From Halomonas litopenaei (GTDB lineage Bacteria; Pseudomonadota; Gammaproteobacteria; Pseudomonadales; Halomonadaceae): 64,000 nt of DNA. The stretch lies in contig NZ_JAEKJT010000004.1 in assembly GCF_017303055.1 (NCBI RefSeq), forward strand, positions 62,001-126,000, read 5' to 3'. This document shows positions 1 to 9,923 of the stretch, piece by piece. The number at the start of each line of letters is the position of its first letter. The first letter of the stretch is position 1. The position numbers were made by a program, and so were the translations under genes. The notes beneath the pieces were generated by a model. It saw nothing but the letters and a program-made list of their open reading frames with translations, was not told the origin of the DNA and made no database searches.

Positions 1-1161
1 GGCATCAAGACCAAGGGTCGAGATACTCTGTCTCGCCTGGGCTCTGACCATGGGCTTGGCCCTGAAGGCAATTCCCAGGCCGGCTGCCGCCAGCATCTTG
101 AGATCGTTGGCACCATCTCCCACGGCGATGGTCTGCTCCATGGAGATGCCCTCGCGCTGGGCGATCTCGCGCAGCAACAGCGCCTTGCGATCGGCGTCCA
201 CAATCGGCTCACGCACCTCACCGGTGACCTTGCCGTTCTCGATGACCAGCTCATTGGCGTGGATTTCATCGAAGCCTAGGCGTTGCTGGAGATAGCGCGC
301 GAAGTAGGTAAAGCCACCGGACAGGATAGCGGTGCGATAGCCCAAGCGCTTAAGCTGAGCCATCAGTGTCTCGACGCCGTCCATTAACGGCAGCTCAGCG
401 GCGATCTCGGCCAGCACGGACTCATCCAGCCCCTTGAGCTTGGACATGCGTTCGCGGAAGCTCTCCTGGAAGTCCAGCTCACCGCGCATGGCCCGCTCGG
501 TGACCTCCGCCACTTCGTCATAGACACCGTGACGCCTGGCCAGCTCATCGATGACCTCGGCCTTGATCAGGGTCGAATCCATGTCGAAACACACCAGACG
601 ACGGTGAGTACGCCAGATCGAGTCTTCCTGCAGCGCGATATCCACCCCGTGGGCCGCGCCCAGGGCCAGGGCCTTCTCGCGCAGCGACTCGAGATCGATC
701 TGTTCGCCGCGCAGCCAGCATTCGACGCAGCTGCCCTGGGCCGGTGCCTCGCCGTCCAGCGGCTCGCGTCCGGACAGGCGATGCATCAACTCCACCGTCA
801 GGCCATGCTCTGCCGTCAGCGCCCCCACTTCGGCCAGGATGCCGGCAGGCAGTCGCGGCGCCAGCAAGGTCATGATCCAGCGCGGCTGACCCGCGGTCTG
901 GCTCCAGCGATGGTACTCCTCGGCGCTGATCTGGATTGCCTGCACATCGAGCCCGAGCTCGTCGCCGGTGTGGGCCAGCGCACCTTCCAGGTCCGCCTCG
1001 TGATCCAGCGCCACCAGGGCCTCCAGCGAGACGATGCCAAAGGTCACGCTTTGGTTGATATCGAGAAGTCTTGCCCCGCTGCGGGCCAGCGCCTTGCCAA
1101 GTCCGGCCAGCTGGCCAGGACGAGCCTGGCCGGTGGCACGCATCAAGATTCTTCTGGTCAT
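1..1161 (-). CDS. serB: Phosphoserine phosphatase SerB (3' end cut by window)
   Basis: Final step of serine biosynthesis: hydrolysis of O-phosphoserine to serine in the cytosol. Translating the minus strand from the ATG at 1159-1161 gives an uninterrupted frame to the window edge (about 387 residues). The N-terminal half resembles the ACT-like regulatory region of long gammaproteobacterial SerB. The HAD core follows, with the nucleophile motif FDMDSTL near residue 193, the Ser-containing loop LSGGFTYF, and GDGANDLKML near residue 347 for Mg binding. The family is usually slightly over 400 residues, so only a short C-terminal tail is missing. It lies just downstream of parC on the same strand with a 64-bp gap. 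The start is chosen because the frame matches family N-termini from there. Identification is firm from the motif order. Confidence 0.93.
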   Translation of the reverse strand, partial: MTRRILMRATGQARPGQLAGLGKALARSGARLLDINQSVTFGIVSLEALVALDHEADLEGALAHTGDELGLDVQAIQISAEEYHRWSQTAGQPRWIMTLLAPRLPAGILAEVGALTAEHGLTVELMHRLSGREPLDGEAPAQGSCVECWLRGEQIDLESLREKALALGAAHGVDIALQEDSIWRTHRRLVCFDMDSTLIKAEVIDELARRHGVYDEVAEVTERAMRGELDFQESFRERMSKLKGLDESVLAEIAAELPLMDGVETLMAQLKRLGYRTAILSGGFTYFARYLQQRLGFDEIHANELVIENGKVTGEVREPIVDADRKALLLREIAQREGISMEQTIAVGDGANDLKMLAAAGLGIAFRAKPMVRAQARQSISTLGLDA

Positions 1162-1225
1162 GTAGTCTGTCCTGTAACCTCACCGCCTTGTATGGGGTGG
1201 CGACAACGTGAACCCCCACCGAGGA

Positions 1226-3487
1226 TCAGGCCTCGACGCGCTCCAGCCGATCAACCTTCTGCAGACCGCGCGGCAGCTTGCTGCCCCGACGCCCGCGTTC
1301 GCCGCGATAGTAGTCGAGTTCGCCATTCTTGAGCGATAGCTTACGTTTGCCAGCATGGACCACCAGGGTATCTCCTGGGGCCAACACGACCAGTCCACGC
1401 ACGAATTCTTCACGCCGGGCGGCCCGGGCGCCAGGAATGTCGAGCATCTTGTTGCCCTTGCCCTTGGACATCTCCGGCAACTGCTCCAGCGGGAACAGCA
1501 GCAGCCGCCCCTCGTTGGATACCGTGGCCACGGTCAGCTCTTCGGCCGCCGGCAGCTCCACCGGGGGCAGCACGTTGCAGCCCTTGGGCAGTGACAGCAC
1601 CGCCTTGCCGGAGCGATTCTTGCCGGTCAGGTCCTCGAGTCGCGCAACAAAGCCATAGCCGCCGTCGGAGGCCAGCAGGTAGCGGGAGTCGCCGGGTGCC
1701 AGCATGACCCCGGCCATATGCGCACCGGCCACCACGTTGACCTTGCCGGTCACCGGTTCGCCCTGGCCACGGGCGCTGGGCAACTGATGGGCCGGTAAGG
1801 TGTAGGCACGGCCGGTATCGTCCAGCAGTACCAGCGGCTGGTTGGTCTTGCCCCGGGCGGCGAGATGGAAGGCATCTCCCGCCTTGTAGGACAAGCTAGC
1901 CGGATCGATATCGTGGCCCTTGGCCGCGCGAATCCAGCCCTTCTCGGACAGCACCACGGTGACCGGGTCGGCACCGACCAGCTCGACTTCGGACAGCGCC
2001 TTGGCTTCGCCACGCTCGACGATGGGCGAGCGACGCTCATCGCCGTGTTCTTCCGCCGCCTGTCTGAGCTCCTGCTCGATCAGATCGGTCATGGCCTCGT
2101 CGCTGCCCAGCAGCTCCTCGAGCCGCTTGCGCTCCGCCTCGAGCTCACTCTGCTCGGTGCGGATCTTCATTTCCTCCAGCTTGGCCAGATGACGCAGGCG
2201 CAGCTCCAGGATGGCCTCGGCCTGACGGTCGCTGAGACCGAAGGCCTCGATCAGGGCGCTCTTGGGCTCATCCTCTTCACGGATGATCCGGATCACCTCA
2301 TCGATATTGAGGTAGGCGATCAACAGACCTTCCAGCAGGTGCAGGCGATCGTTCACCTTGCCCAGCCGATGCTCCAACCGCCGGCGTACCGTGGTACGGC
2401 GGAAATCGAGCCATTCGCCCAAAAGCTCCGGCAGTGGCATCACCCGCGGACGGCCGTCGAGACCGATCACGTTGAGGTTGACCCTGACGTTCTTCTCGAG
2501 GTCGGTGGTGGCAAACAGGTGCGCCATCATCGCCTCGATGTCGACCCGATTGGAGCGGGGCTCGATCACCAGACGGGTCGGCTCCTCATGGGTGGACTCA
2601 TCGCGCAGGTCGGCCACCATCGGCAGCTTCTTGGCCTGCATCTGGGCAGCGATCTGCTCGAGCACCTTGGCCCCGCTGACCTGATACGGCAGCGCGTTGA
2701 TGATGACCTGGCTTTCTTCCTTGTCGAACTCGTAGCGGGCGCGCATCTTGACGCTGCCACGGCCACTTTCATAGATCTTTCTGAGATCGGCGCGGGGAGT
2801 GATGATCTCCGCCTGGGTGGGAAAGTCCGGTCCCGGCAAGTGCGCCATCAGATCCGCCGTCGTCACCGAGGGGTTACGCAGCACCTGGCAGGTGGCCTCG
2901 ACCACCTCGCGCACGTTATGGGGCGGAATATCCGTGGCCATACCCACGGCAATCCCGGTGCCGCCATTGAGCAGCACGTGAGGCAGCCGTGCCGGGAGCA
3001 CCACTGGCTCATTCATGGTGCCATCGAAGTTGGGCGCCCAGTCCACGGTGCCCTGACCCAGCTCACTGAGCAGGACCTCGGCAAACTTCGACAGCCTGGC
3101 TTCGGTGTAGCGCATCGCCGCGAAGGACTTGGGATCGTCGGGGCTGCCCCAGTTGCCCTGGCCATCGACCAGCGGATAGCGATAGCTGAACGGCTGCGCC
3201 ATCAGCACCATGGCTTCATAGCAGGCGCTATCGCCATGGGGATGAAACTTACCCAGCACGTCACCGACGGTACGCGCAGACTTCTTGTACTTGGCATTGG
3301 CGTTCAGCGACAGTTCACGCATGGCGTAGACGATGCGCCGCTGTACCGGCTTCATGCCGTCGCCAATATGGGGCAATGCCCGGTCGAGAATGACGTACAT
3401 CGAATAGTCGAGGTAGGCCTTCTCGGTGTATTCGCGCAGGGACAGTCGCTCGACGTCGCCCTCCGCCACCTCAATGTCCAGAGTCAT
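1226..3487 (-). CDS. parC: DNA topoisomerase IV subunit A ParC
   Basis: Breakage-reunion subunit of topoisomerase IV, which decatenates daughter chromosomes with ParE. The 753-residue length fits the family. The quinolone-resistance-determining segment [11 protein letters not shown] (residues 83-92) carries the wild-type Ser87 and Glu91, so no target-site resistance is apparent. The catalytic Tyr is in [10 protein letters not shown] (Tyr127). A coiled-coil stretch around residues 440-490 precedes the C-terminal beta-pinwheel repeats. A GAGG Shine-Dalgarno-like stretch precedes the ATG. parC lies downstream of parE on the same strand with an 86-bp gap, so the two are probably cotranscribed. 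ParC is preferred over GyrA because the neighbour is ParE, the protein is short, and it has the diverged C-terminal domain typical of ParC. Confidence 0.97.
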   Translation of the reverse strand: MTLDIEVAEGDVERLSLREYTEKAYLDYSMYVILDRALPHIGDGMKPVQRRIVYAMRELSLNANAKYKKSARTVGDVLGKFHPHGDSACYEAMVLMAQPFSYRYPLVDGQGNWGSPDDPKSFAAMRYTEARLSKFAEVLLSELGQGTVDWAPNFDGTMNEPVVLPARLPHVLLNGGTGIAVGMATDIPPHNVREVVEATCQVLRNPSVTTADLMAHLPGPDFPTQAEIITPRADLRKIYESGRGSVKMRARYEFDKEESQVIINALPYQVSGAKVLEQIAAQMQAKKLPMVADLRDESTHEEPTRLVIEPRSNRVDIEAMMAHLFATTDLEKNVRVNLNVIGLDGRPRVMPLPELLGEWLDFRRTTVRRRLEHRLGKVNDRLHLLEGLLIAYLNIDEVIRIIREEDEPKSALIEAFGLSDRQAEAILELRLRHLAKLEEMKIRTEQSELEAERKRLEELLGSDEAMTDLIEQELRQAAEEHGDERRSPIVERGEAKALSEVELVGADPVTVVLSEKGWIRAAKGHDIDPASLSYKAGDAFHLAARGKTNQPLVLLDDTGRAYTLPAHQLPSARGQGEPVTGKVNVVAGAHMAGVMLAPGDSRYLLASDGGYGFVARLEDLTGKNRSGKAVLSLPKGCNVLPPVELPAAEELTVATVSNEGRLLLFPLEQLPEMSKGKGNKMLDIPGARAARREEFVRGLVVLAPGDTLVVHAGKRKLSLKNGELDYYRGERGRRGSKLPRGLQKVDRLERVEA

Positions 3488-3573
3488 GTTCCCTCGTTCT
3501 CATCCTGGTCGCCGCAAGCGACGACATGGTATTCCCAGGCGCAACCGGCGCCGCCCGCTCTGCCTCGGCCGGA

Positions 3574-5454
3574 TCAGACGTCGATATCGGCCAGGTTGCC
3601 GTAGTCTTCAAGCCAGCTCTTGCGGTCCGAGGCGCGCTTCTTGGCCAGCAGCATGTCCATCATCTCCAGCGTGCCGTCGCCATCTTCCCGGGTCAGCTGC
3701 ACCAGGCGGCGCGTCTCTGGCGCCATGGTCGTCTCGCGCAGCTGCAGCGGACTCATCTCACCCAGGCCCTTGAAGCGCTGAACATTGGGTGTCCCGCGCT
3801 TGCCTTCCAGAGAACGCAGAATGGCGGCCTTCTCGCTCTCGTCCAGGGCGTAGAAGACCTCCTTGCCCAGATCGATGCGGTACAGCGGCGGCATGGCGAC
3901 AAACACATGGCCGGCGTCGACCAGCGAGGGGAAGTGGCGCACGAACAGCGCGCACAGCAGCGTGGCGATGTGCAGCCCGTCAGAGTCAGCGTCGGCGAGG
4001 ATGCAGATCTTGTGATAGCGCAGCTTGGACAGGTCGGCGCTGGCCGGGTCGGCACCGATGGCCACGGCAATGTCGTGGACCTCCTGGGAGCCGTAGATAT
4101 CATGGGAGTCGACCTCCCAGGTATTAAGGATCTTGCCGCGCAGCGGCAGGATCGCCTGGGTCTCGCGGTTGCGTGCCTGCTTGGCGCTGCCGCCGGCGCT
4201 GTCGCCCTCGACCAGGAACAGCTCGCTCATGGCGGGGTCCTGACCGCTGCAGTCGGCCAGCTTCCCGGGCAGTGCAGGACCAGAGGTCACCTTCTTGCGG
4301 GCCACCTTCTTGGAGCTCTTCTGGCGCCGCTGAGCCGCGCTGATGACCAGCTCCGCCAAGGCCTCTGCCTGATCCACATGGTGGTTGAGCCACAGCGAGA
4401 AGGCGTCCTTGACCACCCCGGACACGAAGCCCGCCACGGTGCGCGACGACAGCCGCTCCTTGGTCTGTCCGGCGAACTGCGGATCCAGCATCTTCACCGA
4501 CAGCACGTAGGCGACGCGCTCCCACAGGTCTTCGGCGGTCAGCTTGACGCCACGGGGCAGCAGGCTGCGGTACTCGCAGAATTCCTTGAGCGCGTCGAGC
4601 AGGCCGGAGCGCAACCCATTCACATGGGTGCCACCCTGGGCGGTGGGGATCAGGTTGACGTAGCTTTCCATCAACGAGTCGCCGCCCTCGGGAAGCCACT
4701 GGATCGCCCAGTCCACCGCCTGCTCGTCGTCGGCAAAGTGACCGACGAAGGGCGAGCTTGGCAGGACCTCGTAGCCGTCCGTGGTCTGGGCCAGGTAGTC
4801 GCGCAGACCGTCCTCGAATTGCCAGGTGGTGGCGGTGCCATCGGCCTCGACCAGCTCCACCTTGAGCCCGGGGCACAGCACTGCCTTGGCGCGCAGCAGG
4901 TGCTTGAGTCGGCCCACGGCCAGATTGGGACTATCGAAATAGCTGACGTCCGGCCAGAATCGCACCACCGTGCCCTTGGCCCGCTTGGCCGCAGTACCGA
5001 TGACGTGTAGATCCTCGACCTTGTCGCCGTGCTCGAAGGCCATGGCGTGGCGCTCGCCATCGCGCAGCACTTCCACTTCCAGGCGCCTGGACAGGGCGTT
5101 GACCACGGATACCCCGACACCGTGAAGACCGCCGGAAAAGCGATAGCTCGATGAGGAGAACTTACCGCCTGCGTGCAGGCGCGTCATGATCAGCTCGATC
5201 CCCGACACTCCGTGCTCGGGGTGCACGTCGATGGGCATGCCACGACCGTTGTCCGACACCTCGATACCGCCATCATCGCGCACCACCACGCGAATCTCGT
5301 TGGCGTGCTCGGCGAGGGCCTCGTCGACACTGTTGTCGATGACCTCCTGCACCAGGTGATTCGGGCGGGAGGTGTCGGTGTACATGCCGGGGCGCTTGCG
5401 AACGGGCTCCAGCCCGGAAAGCACCTCGATCGAACTGGCACTGTATTGGGTCAT
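3574..5454 (-). CDS. parE: DNA topoisomerase IV subunit B ParE
   Basis: ATPase subunit of topoisomerase IV. Its 626 residues show the family layout. The GHKL ATPase has the N-box EVIDNSVDEAL, DNGRGMP, and a Gly-rich lid GGLHGVGVSVVNALS within the first 130 residues. A transducer domain follows, then a TOPRIM domain with EGDSAGGSAKQARNR (near residue 415) and the acidic pair DADSDG (near residue 490). Length and the absence of the GyrB insert favour ParE. The ribosome-binding site is weak, but the N-terminal MTQYSASSIEVL is the family start. It is upstream of parC and downstream of yqiA, which matches the yqiA-parE association known in Enterobacteria; there, parC lies further away. Confidence 0.97.
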   Translation of the reverse strand: MTQYSASSIEVLSGLEPVRKRPGMYTDTSRPNHLVQEVIDNSVDEALAEHANEIRVVVRDDGGIEVSDNGRGMPIDVHPEHGVSGIELIMTRLHAGGKFSSSSYRFSGGLHGVGVSVVNALSRRLEVEVLRDGERHAMAFEHGDKVEDLHVIGTAAKRAKGTVVRFWPDVSYFDSPNLAVGRLKHLLRAKAVLCPGLKVELVEADGTATTWQFEDGLRDYLAQTTDGYEVLPSSPFVGHFADDEQAVDWAIQWLPEGGDSLMESYVNLIPTAQGGTHVNGLRSGLLDALKEFCEYRSLLPRGVKLTAEDLWERVAYVLSVKMLDPQFAGQTKERLSSRTVAGFVSGVVKDAFSLWLNHHVDQAEALAELVISAAQRRQKSSKKVARKKVTSGPALPGKLADCSGQDPAMSELFLVEGDSAGGSAKQARNRETQAILPLRGKILNTWEVDSHDIYGSQEVHDIAVAIGADPASADLSKLRYHKICILADADSDGLHIATLLCALFVRHFPSLVDAGHVFVAMPPLYRIDLGKEVFYALDESEKAAILRSLEGKRGTPNVQRFKGLGEMSPLQLRETTMAPETRRLVQLTREDGDGTLEMMDMLLAKKRASDRKSWLEDYGNLADIDV

Positions 5455-5524
5455 GCGTGGTCCATCATCAGGATGACTGGAATCGTCTCTTTTCTGCCTT
5501 GGCGCCAGTCGCGAGGGCCTGCGC

Positions 5525-6160
5525 CTAGTCCATCACCGGCGCCATCACGCCTGGTTCAAGGCGATGCCCGGCGTGGGCGAACACCGCTGGCAGGTAATCG
5601 GCCAGGGCATTGAAGCCGTGCTCCCCTCCGGGATGCAGCACCGCTCTGGCGCCGCGATAGGCCTCGAACGCATCGTGACTGTTCAATGTCTCGTCCTGGG
5701 TCACCAGCAGCAGCAGGTAACGCCACGGGGTCACGCTCTCGGGCGTCAGCTGGGCCACCTGGTCACGATGCCCCTGCTCGACCACGAAGCGTTCTCCGGT
5801 ATAGGCGTTCACAAAGCTCTGGCCCAGCATAGTATCGACCAGCCGCGCCGGGCGCACCGCCGGATTGACCAATACCGCCTTGAGCCCGTGTCGCTCGGCC
5901 AATACCGTGGCCAGAAAGCCACCCATGGAACTGCCCATGACCAGCGGCTGCGGCCCGAGACGCGACGTCAAGGACTCGCCCAGCGCCAGCGCATCGACGG
6001 CGCGCGACGGCAGATCCGGGGTCTCGCAGGGCAGGTCCAGTGCGTCGCAGGCGGCCTTGACCAGGCGTGCCTTTGGCGACGCCCCGGCGCTATTGAACCC
6101 GTGCAGGTACAAGATGCCGGTGGCGACTGGCGACGTCTGAGGCGTCATGGGGCTCAGCAT
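5525..6160 (-). CDS. yqiA: YqiA-family alpha/beta-hydrolase esterase
   Basis: Small cytosolic alpha/beta-hydrolase of the YqiA/UPF0227 esterase family, 211 residues (family about 190). The N-terminal strand LYLHGFNSAG is the oxyanion-loop region, and GSSMGGFLA is the nucleophile elbow with Ser in G-x-S-x-G. A C-terminal HGGEH-like segment (GGEHGFNAL) supplies the likely catalytic His. The E. coli homologue hydrolyses palmitoyl-CoA and short p-nitrophenyl esters; its physiological substrate is unclear. An internal ATG four codons in (6148) is an alternative start. In E. coli the gene lies in the nudF-yqiB-cpdA-yqiA-parE cluster. Here it keeps the parE link but is separated from cpdA by about 7 kb. 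Confidence 0.85.
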   Translation of the reverse strand: MLSPMTPQTSPVATGILYLHGFNSAGASPKARLVKAACDALDLPCETPDLPSRAVDALALGESLTSRLGPQPLVMGSSMGGFLATVLAERHGLKAVLVNPAVRPARLVDTMLGQSFVNAYTGERFVVEQGHRDQVAQLTPESVTPWRYLLLLVTQDETLNSHDAFEAYRGARAVLHPGGEHGFNALADYLPAVFAHAGHRLEPGVMAPVMD

Positions 6161-6253
6161 AACGGAAAACCTGTATAAATGGCCAGTTTGCTGACAGGAC
6201 CGCCCCGCTGACCCACTGCGGGAGGCAGGGAGCCAGCGGGAACTGTGATCGCT

Positions 6254-7924
6254 TCAGCGCTCCCGCGAGGCCTGCCAGGTTGCCTCGATCAGGCCTCGGG
6301 TGGAATCGTCCATATCATCAAGACCCTGACGGCCTTCAATGATGTCACGGGTCTCGTTGGCGATCTTCTTGCCCAGTTCAACGCCCCACTGGTCGAAGGG
6401 ATTGATGCCCCAGATGGTCGCCTGCACAAACACCTTGTGCTCGTACAGCGCAATCAAGGCGCCCAGGGTTTCCGGCGTCAACCGCTCCAGCAGCAAGGTG
6501 GTGGAGGGCTGATTGCCACGATAACGCTTGTGCTCGGGCCGTGGGCCGTCCTCGGCGATGGCGTCATCACCCAGCATCAACACGCGCGACTGGGCAAAGC
6601 AGTTGGCCAGAGTCAGGCGGTGCTGACCCATCAGGTGCTCACGGGTGGCCGGATCCTCGACATCCTCGTAGCGCGCCAGGGGCGCAATGAAGTCACACTC
6701 CACCGCCTGGGTGCCCTGGTGCAGCAACTGGTAGAACGCATGCTGGGCGTTGGGACCGAGCTGTCCCCACAGCACCGGGCAGGTGGAATAGTCCACCGTG
6801 TCACCGTCATTGGTGACCGACTTGCCGTTGGACTCCATCTCAAGCTGTTCGAGATAGGCGGCGAAGTACTCCAGTCGGCCGTCGTAGGGCAAGATCGAGT
6901 GGGCTCGGATGTCCAGGAAGTTGTTGTTCCAGATACCGGCCAGGGCCAGCAGCACCGGCAGATTGTCGGCCAAGGGCGCCTTCTGGAAATGCACGTCCAT
7001 GGTATGGGCACCGGCCAACAGGGCACGGAAGCCCTCCATCCCGATCACCAGTGCGATGGGCAGACCAATGCCCCCCCACAGCGAGTAGCGCCCACCGACC
7101 CACTCCCAGAATTCGAGCTGGTGATCACAGGCGATGCCCCACTCGGCCATCTTCTCGGGACTGGCGGATACGCCGATGAAGTGCTGACGCAGTACCAGCT
7201 CATGGTCGACGCCTTCCTGGCGCGAGCCCACCAGCCGGGACAGCAGCCAGTCCCGCGCCGTATTAGCGTTGGACAGGGTGTCGATCGTGGTGAACGATTT
7301 TGACGACAGCACGAATAGCGTGGTTTCAGGATCGAAGCGCGTCAGGTAGTCGACCAGCTGCGAGCCGTCCATGGTCGAGGCGAAATGGACCTCCACCGGA
7401 TGAGTCCCCTGAGGACGATAGTCGGCCAGGGCGTGGGTCACCATCAGCGGCCCGAGGTCGGAGCCGCCCACCCCCAGGTTGACCACATCACGAATCGGCT
7501 TGCCGGTAGCGCCGCGCCACTGCCCCGAGTGGAAGCGCTCGACCATGGTGGCCATCTTGTCCAGGGTGGCATGCACCGCCGGCACCAGGTCTTCCCCCTC
7601 GACCACCAGCGTCGCATCGGCGGGCAGACGCAAGGCGGTATGCAAGGCAGGCCGATCCTCGCTGATATTGACCTTCTCGCCGGCCAGCAGACGCTGAGTG
7701 GCTGCCGGCACCCCTGCCTCCTCGGCAAGGCGCAGCAAATCCGCGAGGGTGTCCTGATCCCAACGCTGCTTCGACAGGTCCAGCTTGAGGCCAGCCGCTT
7801 CCCGGCTGAAGGTGGCGAAACGCCCCTGGTCCTGACGGAACATGTCGCACAGGTGGCGCTGTCCTACCTGTTGGGCCTTGTCCTGCAGGGACCGCCAGGC
7901 CTGGGTTTGGTCGATCGTCGGCAT
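6254..7924 (-). CDS. pgi: Glucose-6-phosphate isomerase
   Basis: Interconverts glucose-6-phosphate and fructose-6-phosphate in the cytosol. The 556 residues match the bacterial PGI family. Visible signatures are the phosphosugar-binding loops GVGGSDLGP and LSSKSFTT, the family block GGRYSLWGGIGLP, the catalytic Glu region YLEQLEMESNGKS, and the C-terminal Lys region YEHKVFVQ. A strong AAGGAGAGG Shine-Dalgarno sequence precedes the ATG at 7922-7924. It is monocistronic in appearance, with a 93-bp gap to yqiA downstream. Halomonads use Entner-Doudoroff and gluconeogenic routes, in which PGI serves to return triose carbon to hexose phosphate; that role is family knowledge rather than something shown here. 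Confidence 0.97.
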   Translation of the reverse strand: MPTIDQTQAWRSLQDKAQQVGQRHLCDMFRQDQGRFATFSREAAGLKLDLSKQRWDQDTLADLLRLAEEAGVPAATQRLLAGEKVNISEDRPALHTALRLPADATLVVEGEDLVPAVHATLDKMATMVERFHSGQWRGATGKPIRDVVNLGVGGSDLGPLMVTHALADYRPQGTHPVEVHFASTMDGSQLVDYLTRFDPETTLFVLSSKSFTTIDTLSNANTARDWLLSRLVGSRQEGVDHELVLRQHFIGVSASPEKMAEWGIACDHQLEFWEWVGGRYSLWGGIGLPIALVIGMEGFRALLAGAHTMDVHFQKAPLADNLPVLLALAGIWNNNFLDIRAHSILPYDGRLEYFAAYLEQLEMESNGKSVTNDGDTVDYSTCPVLWGQLGPNAQHAFYQLLHQGTQAVECDFIAPLARYEDVEDPATREHLMGQHRLTLANCFAQSRVLMLGDDAIAEDGPRPEHKRYRGNQPSTTLLLERLTPETLGALIALYEHKVFVQATIWGINPFDQWGVELGKKIANETRDIIEGRQGLDDMDDSTRGLIEATWQASRER

Positions 7925-8102
7925 CTATCCTCTCCTTGGGCATAGTCTGGGGAGCGGCAGCCTTGGCTGCATCCATGTCACGTCTGCGACGGTTCCCCAG
8001 GTCAAAGGTGTGACGGGTCAGCGACGGCAGCTGCCTCATCGTGCAGCACGGGCCCAGGACGCGTACAATCACAGCCCCCGAGCCCGACAACACTGGCAAT
8101 CC

Positions 8103-8846
8103 ATGAGTGACGCATCTTACCGTGACGCCATCTTTTCCACACCCCTGGACAAGGTAGCGCGCTTTTCGTTCGACGAGCGTGTCGTCGCCTGCTTCCCCGA
8201 CATGATCCGCAGGTCCGTTCCCGGCTACGGCCAGATCCTTGGCATGCTGGGCGTGCTGGCCGAGCGCCATCTACGCCACGGCGCCCACGTCTACGACCTT
8301 GGCTGCTCGCTGGGCGCCGTAGGCCTGGCGCTGGCCGGCCAGCTTCCGCGGGACGCCTTCACCCTGACCGGCATCGACCTGTCCCCGGCCATGGTGGAAC
8401 GGGCACGTCAGACCCTGGCAGAGGAGTGTCCCGAGCACGCCATCGAGGTCATCGAAGGGGACATCCGTCACATCGATTACCGCCCCAGCGGCATGATCGT
8501 GCTCAATTTCACGCTGCAGTTCCTGGCACCGGAAGATCGCAACGACCTGCTGGCACGGCTGTATCAGGCGCTGGAGCCCGGCGGCGTGCTGGTGCTGTCG
8601 GAGAAGATCAAGTCCGGCGACGAGCAGGACAACGCCTGGCTGGTGGAGCGCTACCATGATTTCAAGCGGGCCAACGGCTACAGCGACATGGAAATCAGCC
8701 AGAAACGCAACGCCCTCGAGAACGTGCTGATTCCCGATACCCTTGAGCAGCATCATCAGCGCCTGGCAGATGCTGGCTTCGGCCGCTCGCTGACCTGGTT
8801 TCAGTACCTGAACTTCGCCTCCATGATTGCCTTCAAGGAGGCTTGA
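8103..8846 (+). CDS. cmoA: Carboxy-S-adenosyl-L-methionine synthase CmoA
   Basis: Makes carboxy-SAM from SAM and prephenate, the donor CmoB uses to modify tRNA wobble uridine 34. The ATG at 8103 gives 247 residues, the family size. The open frame reaches 87 codons further upstream, but family similarity begins at MSDASYRDAIFSTPLDKV. The Rossmann motif I is VYDLGCSLGAVGLAL, followed by the acidic LTGIDLSPAMVERA and the family block VLNFTLQFL. It abuts cmoB: its TGA (8844-8846) is followed at once by the cmoB start, and the cmoB ribosome-binding site lies inside cmoA, implying translational coupling. CmoM, the last methyltransferase of the same pathway, is also in this window. Confidence 0.96.
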   Translation: MSDASYRDAIFSTPLDKVARFSFDERVVACFPDMIRRSVPGYGQILGMLGVLAERHLRHGAHVYDLGCSLGAVGLALAGQLPRDAFTLTGIDLSPAMVERARQTLAEECPEHAIEVIEGDIRHIDYRPSGMIVLNFTLQFLAPEDRNDLLARLYQALEPGGVLVLSEKIKSGDEQDNAWLVERYHDFKRANGYSDMEISQKRNALENVLIPDTLEQHHQRLADAGFGRSLTWFQYLNFASMIAFKEA

Positions 8847-9851
8847 GTGATCCCCGAGCATCAGCGTGACCTGTATCGCGCCTTCCTTGAACACTCCTTT
8901 CGCCACGCCGGCATGGGCACCTGGCTTGCCAGACTGCCCGAACAGTTTGCCAGCGGTCTGGACCGTCAGCGTCATGGTGACCTTCCCGCCTGGGAAAAGG
9001 CCGTGGCCAAGCTCCCGGCGCTACCCGACAAACGCCAGGTCCACCTTGACCAGGACACCGTCGAGGTATCACTTGAGCTGGATGAGAGCCGTCAGCGTCA
9101 AAGCGAGAACCTGCTTCGGGCGCTGATCCCTTGGCGCAAGGGGCCCTACCGGCTGGCTGGCATCACCATTGATACCGAATGGCGCTCGGACTGGAAATGG
9201 CAGCGCCTGGCGCCGTACCTGGCGCCGCTGCGGGGCCGCAAGGTGCTCGACGTCGGTGGAGGCAATGGCTACCACGCCTGGCGCATGGCCGGGGCCGGGG
9301 CCGACTTCGTGCTGGTCATTGATCCATCGCCGCGCTTCTACTGGCAGTTCCAGGCCGTCAAGCACTTCGTCGGCGAGGCCGATGGCGGACGCACCCATTT
9401 CCTGCCGGTCGGTATCGAAGACGTCCCTGATCGGCTCGGCTTCTTCGACACGGTGTTTTCCATGGGCGTGCTCTACCACCGTCCATCACCGCTGGAACAC
9501 TTGATACAGCTACGGGACGCCCTGCGTCGCGGTGGCGAGCTGGTGCTGGAAACCCTGGTGGTCGAGGGCGATGAAACCCGCGTGCTGGTGCCGGGAGACC
9601 GCTACGCCGCGATGCCCAACGTCTACTTCCTGCCGTCGTCCAAGGCCTTGGTTGGCTGGCTTGAAAAGGTCGGATTCTGTGACGTGCGCGTTGTCGATGA
9701 AGGCCCCACCAGCCTGGACGAACAGCGCGCGACGGACTGGATGACCTTTCAATCACTGAATGATTTTCTTGATCCAGAGAACCCCCAACTCACCCGAGAG
9801 GGACATCCGGCACCACGGCGTGCGGTGATCATCGCCACCCGGCCAGCATGA
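8847..9851 (+). CDS. cmoB: tRNA U34 carboxymethyltransferase CmoB
   Basis: Transfers the carboxymethyl group of carboxy-SAM to 5-hydroxyuridine 34 of tRNAs, giving cmo5U. The 334 residues are close to the family length (about 323). The start is GTG at 8847, directly after the cmoA stop, with AAGGAG six bases upstream. An N-terminal helical region (residues 1-105) with the family block LIPWRKGPY precedes a Rossmann fold with VLDVGGGNGYHAWRMAG, VLVIDPSPRF and the conserved VFSMGVLYHRPSPLEHL. A perfect hairpin follows eleven bases after the stop. Identification is firm. Confidence 0.96.
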   Translation: MIPEHQRDLYRAFLEHSFRHAGMGTWLARLPEQFASGLDRQRHGDLPAWEKAVAKLPALPDKRQVHLDQDTVEVSLELDESRQRQSENLLRALIPWRKGPYRLAGITIDTEWRSDWKWQRLAPYLAPLRGRKVLDVGGGNGYHAWRMAGAGADFVLVIDPSPRFYWQFQAVKHFVGEADGGRTHFLPVGIEDVPDRLGFFDTVFSMGVLYHRPSPLEHLIQLRDALRRGGELVLETLVVEGDETRVLVPGDRYAAMPNVYFLPSSKALVGWLEKVGFCDVRVVDEGPTSLDEQRATDWMTFQSLNDFLDPENPQLTREGHPAPRRAVIIATRPA

Positions 9852-9861
9852 CCGACGGCAA

Positions 9862-9892
9862 GACGCCCTGCCGAGTCTATCGGCAGGGCGTC
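9862..9892. terminator. Hairpin between convergent cmoB and rof
   Basis: A perfect 13-bp inverted repeat, GACGCCCTGCCGA and its complement, closes a 5-base loop. It starts 11 bases after the cmoB stop and 32 bases beyond the rof stop on the other strand. There is no clear U-tract on either strand, so it may be an mRNA-stabilising or Rho-assisted stem rather than a classical intrinsic terminator. Confidence 0.6.
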
Positions 9893-9923
9893 GTCATTCA
9901 GCACGCCATCGCGACTGCAGGTG

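Noticed and set aside
1865..3604. A 579-codon plus-strand open frame across parC
   Set aside because: It is antisense to parC, which has full family similarity; the frame is open only because of GC-rich codon bias.
3526..5010. A 494-codon plus-strand frame across parE
   Set aside because: It is a mirror of the parE coding strand with no protein-like motifs.
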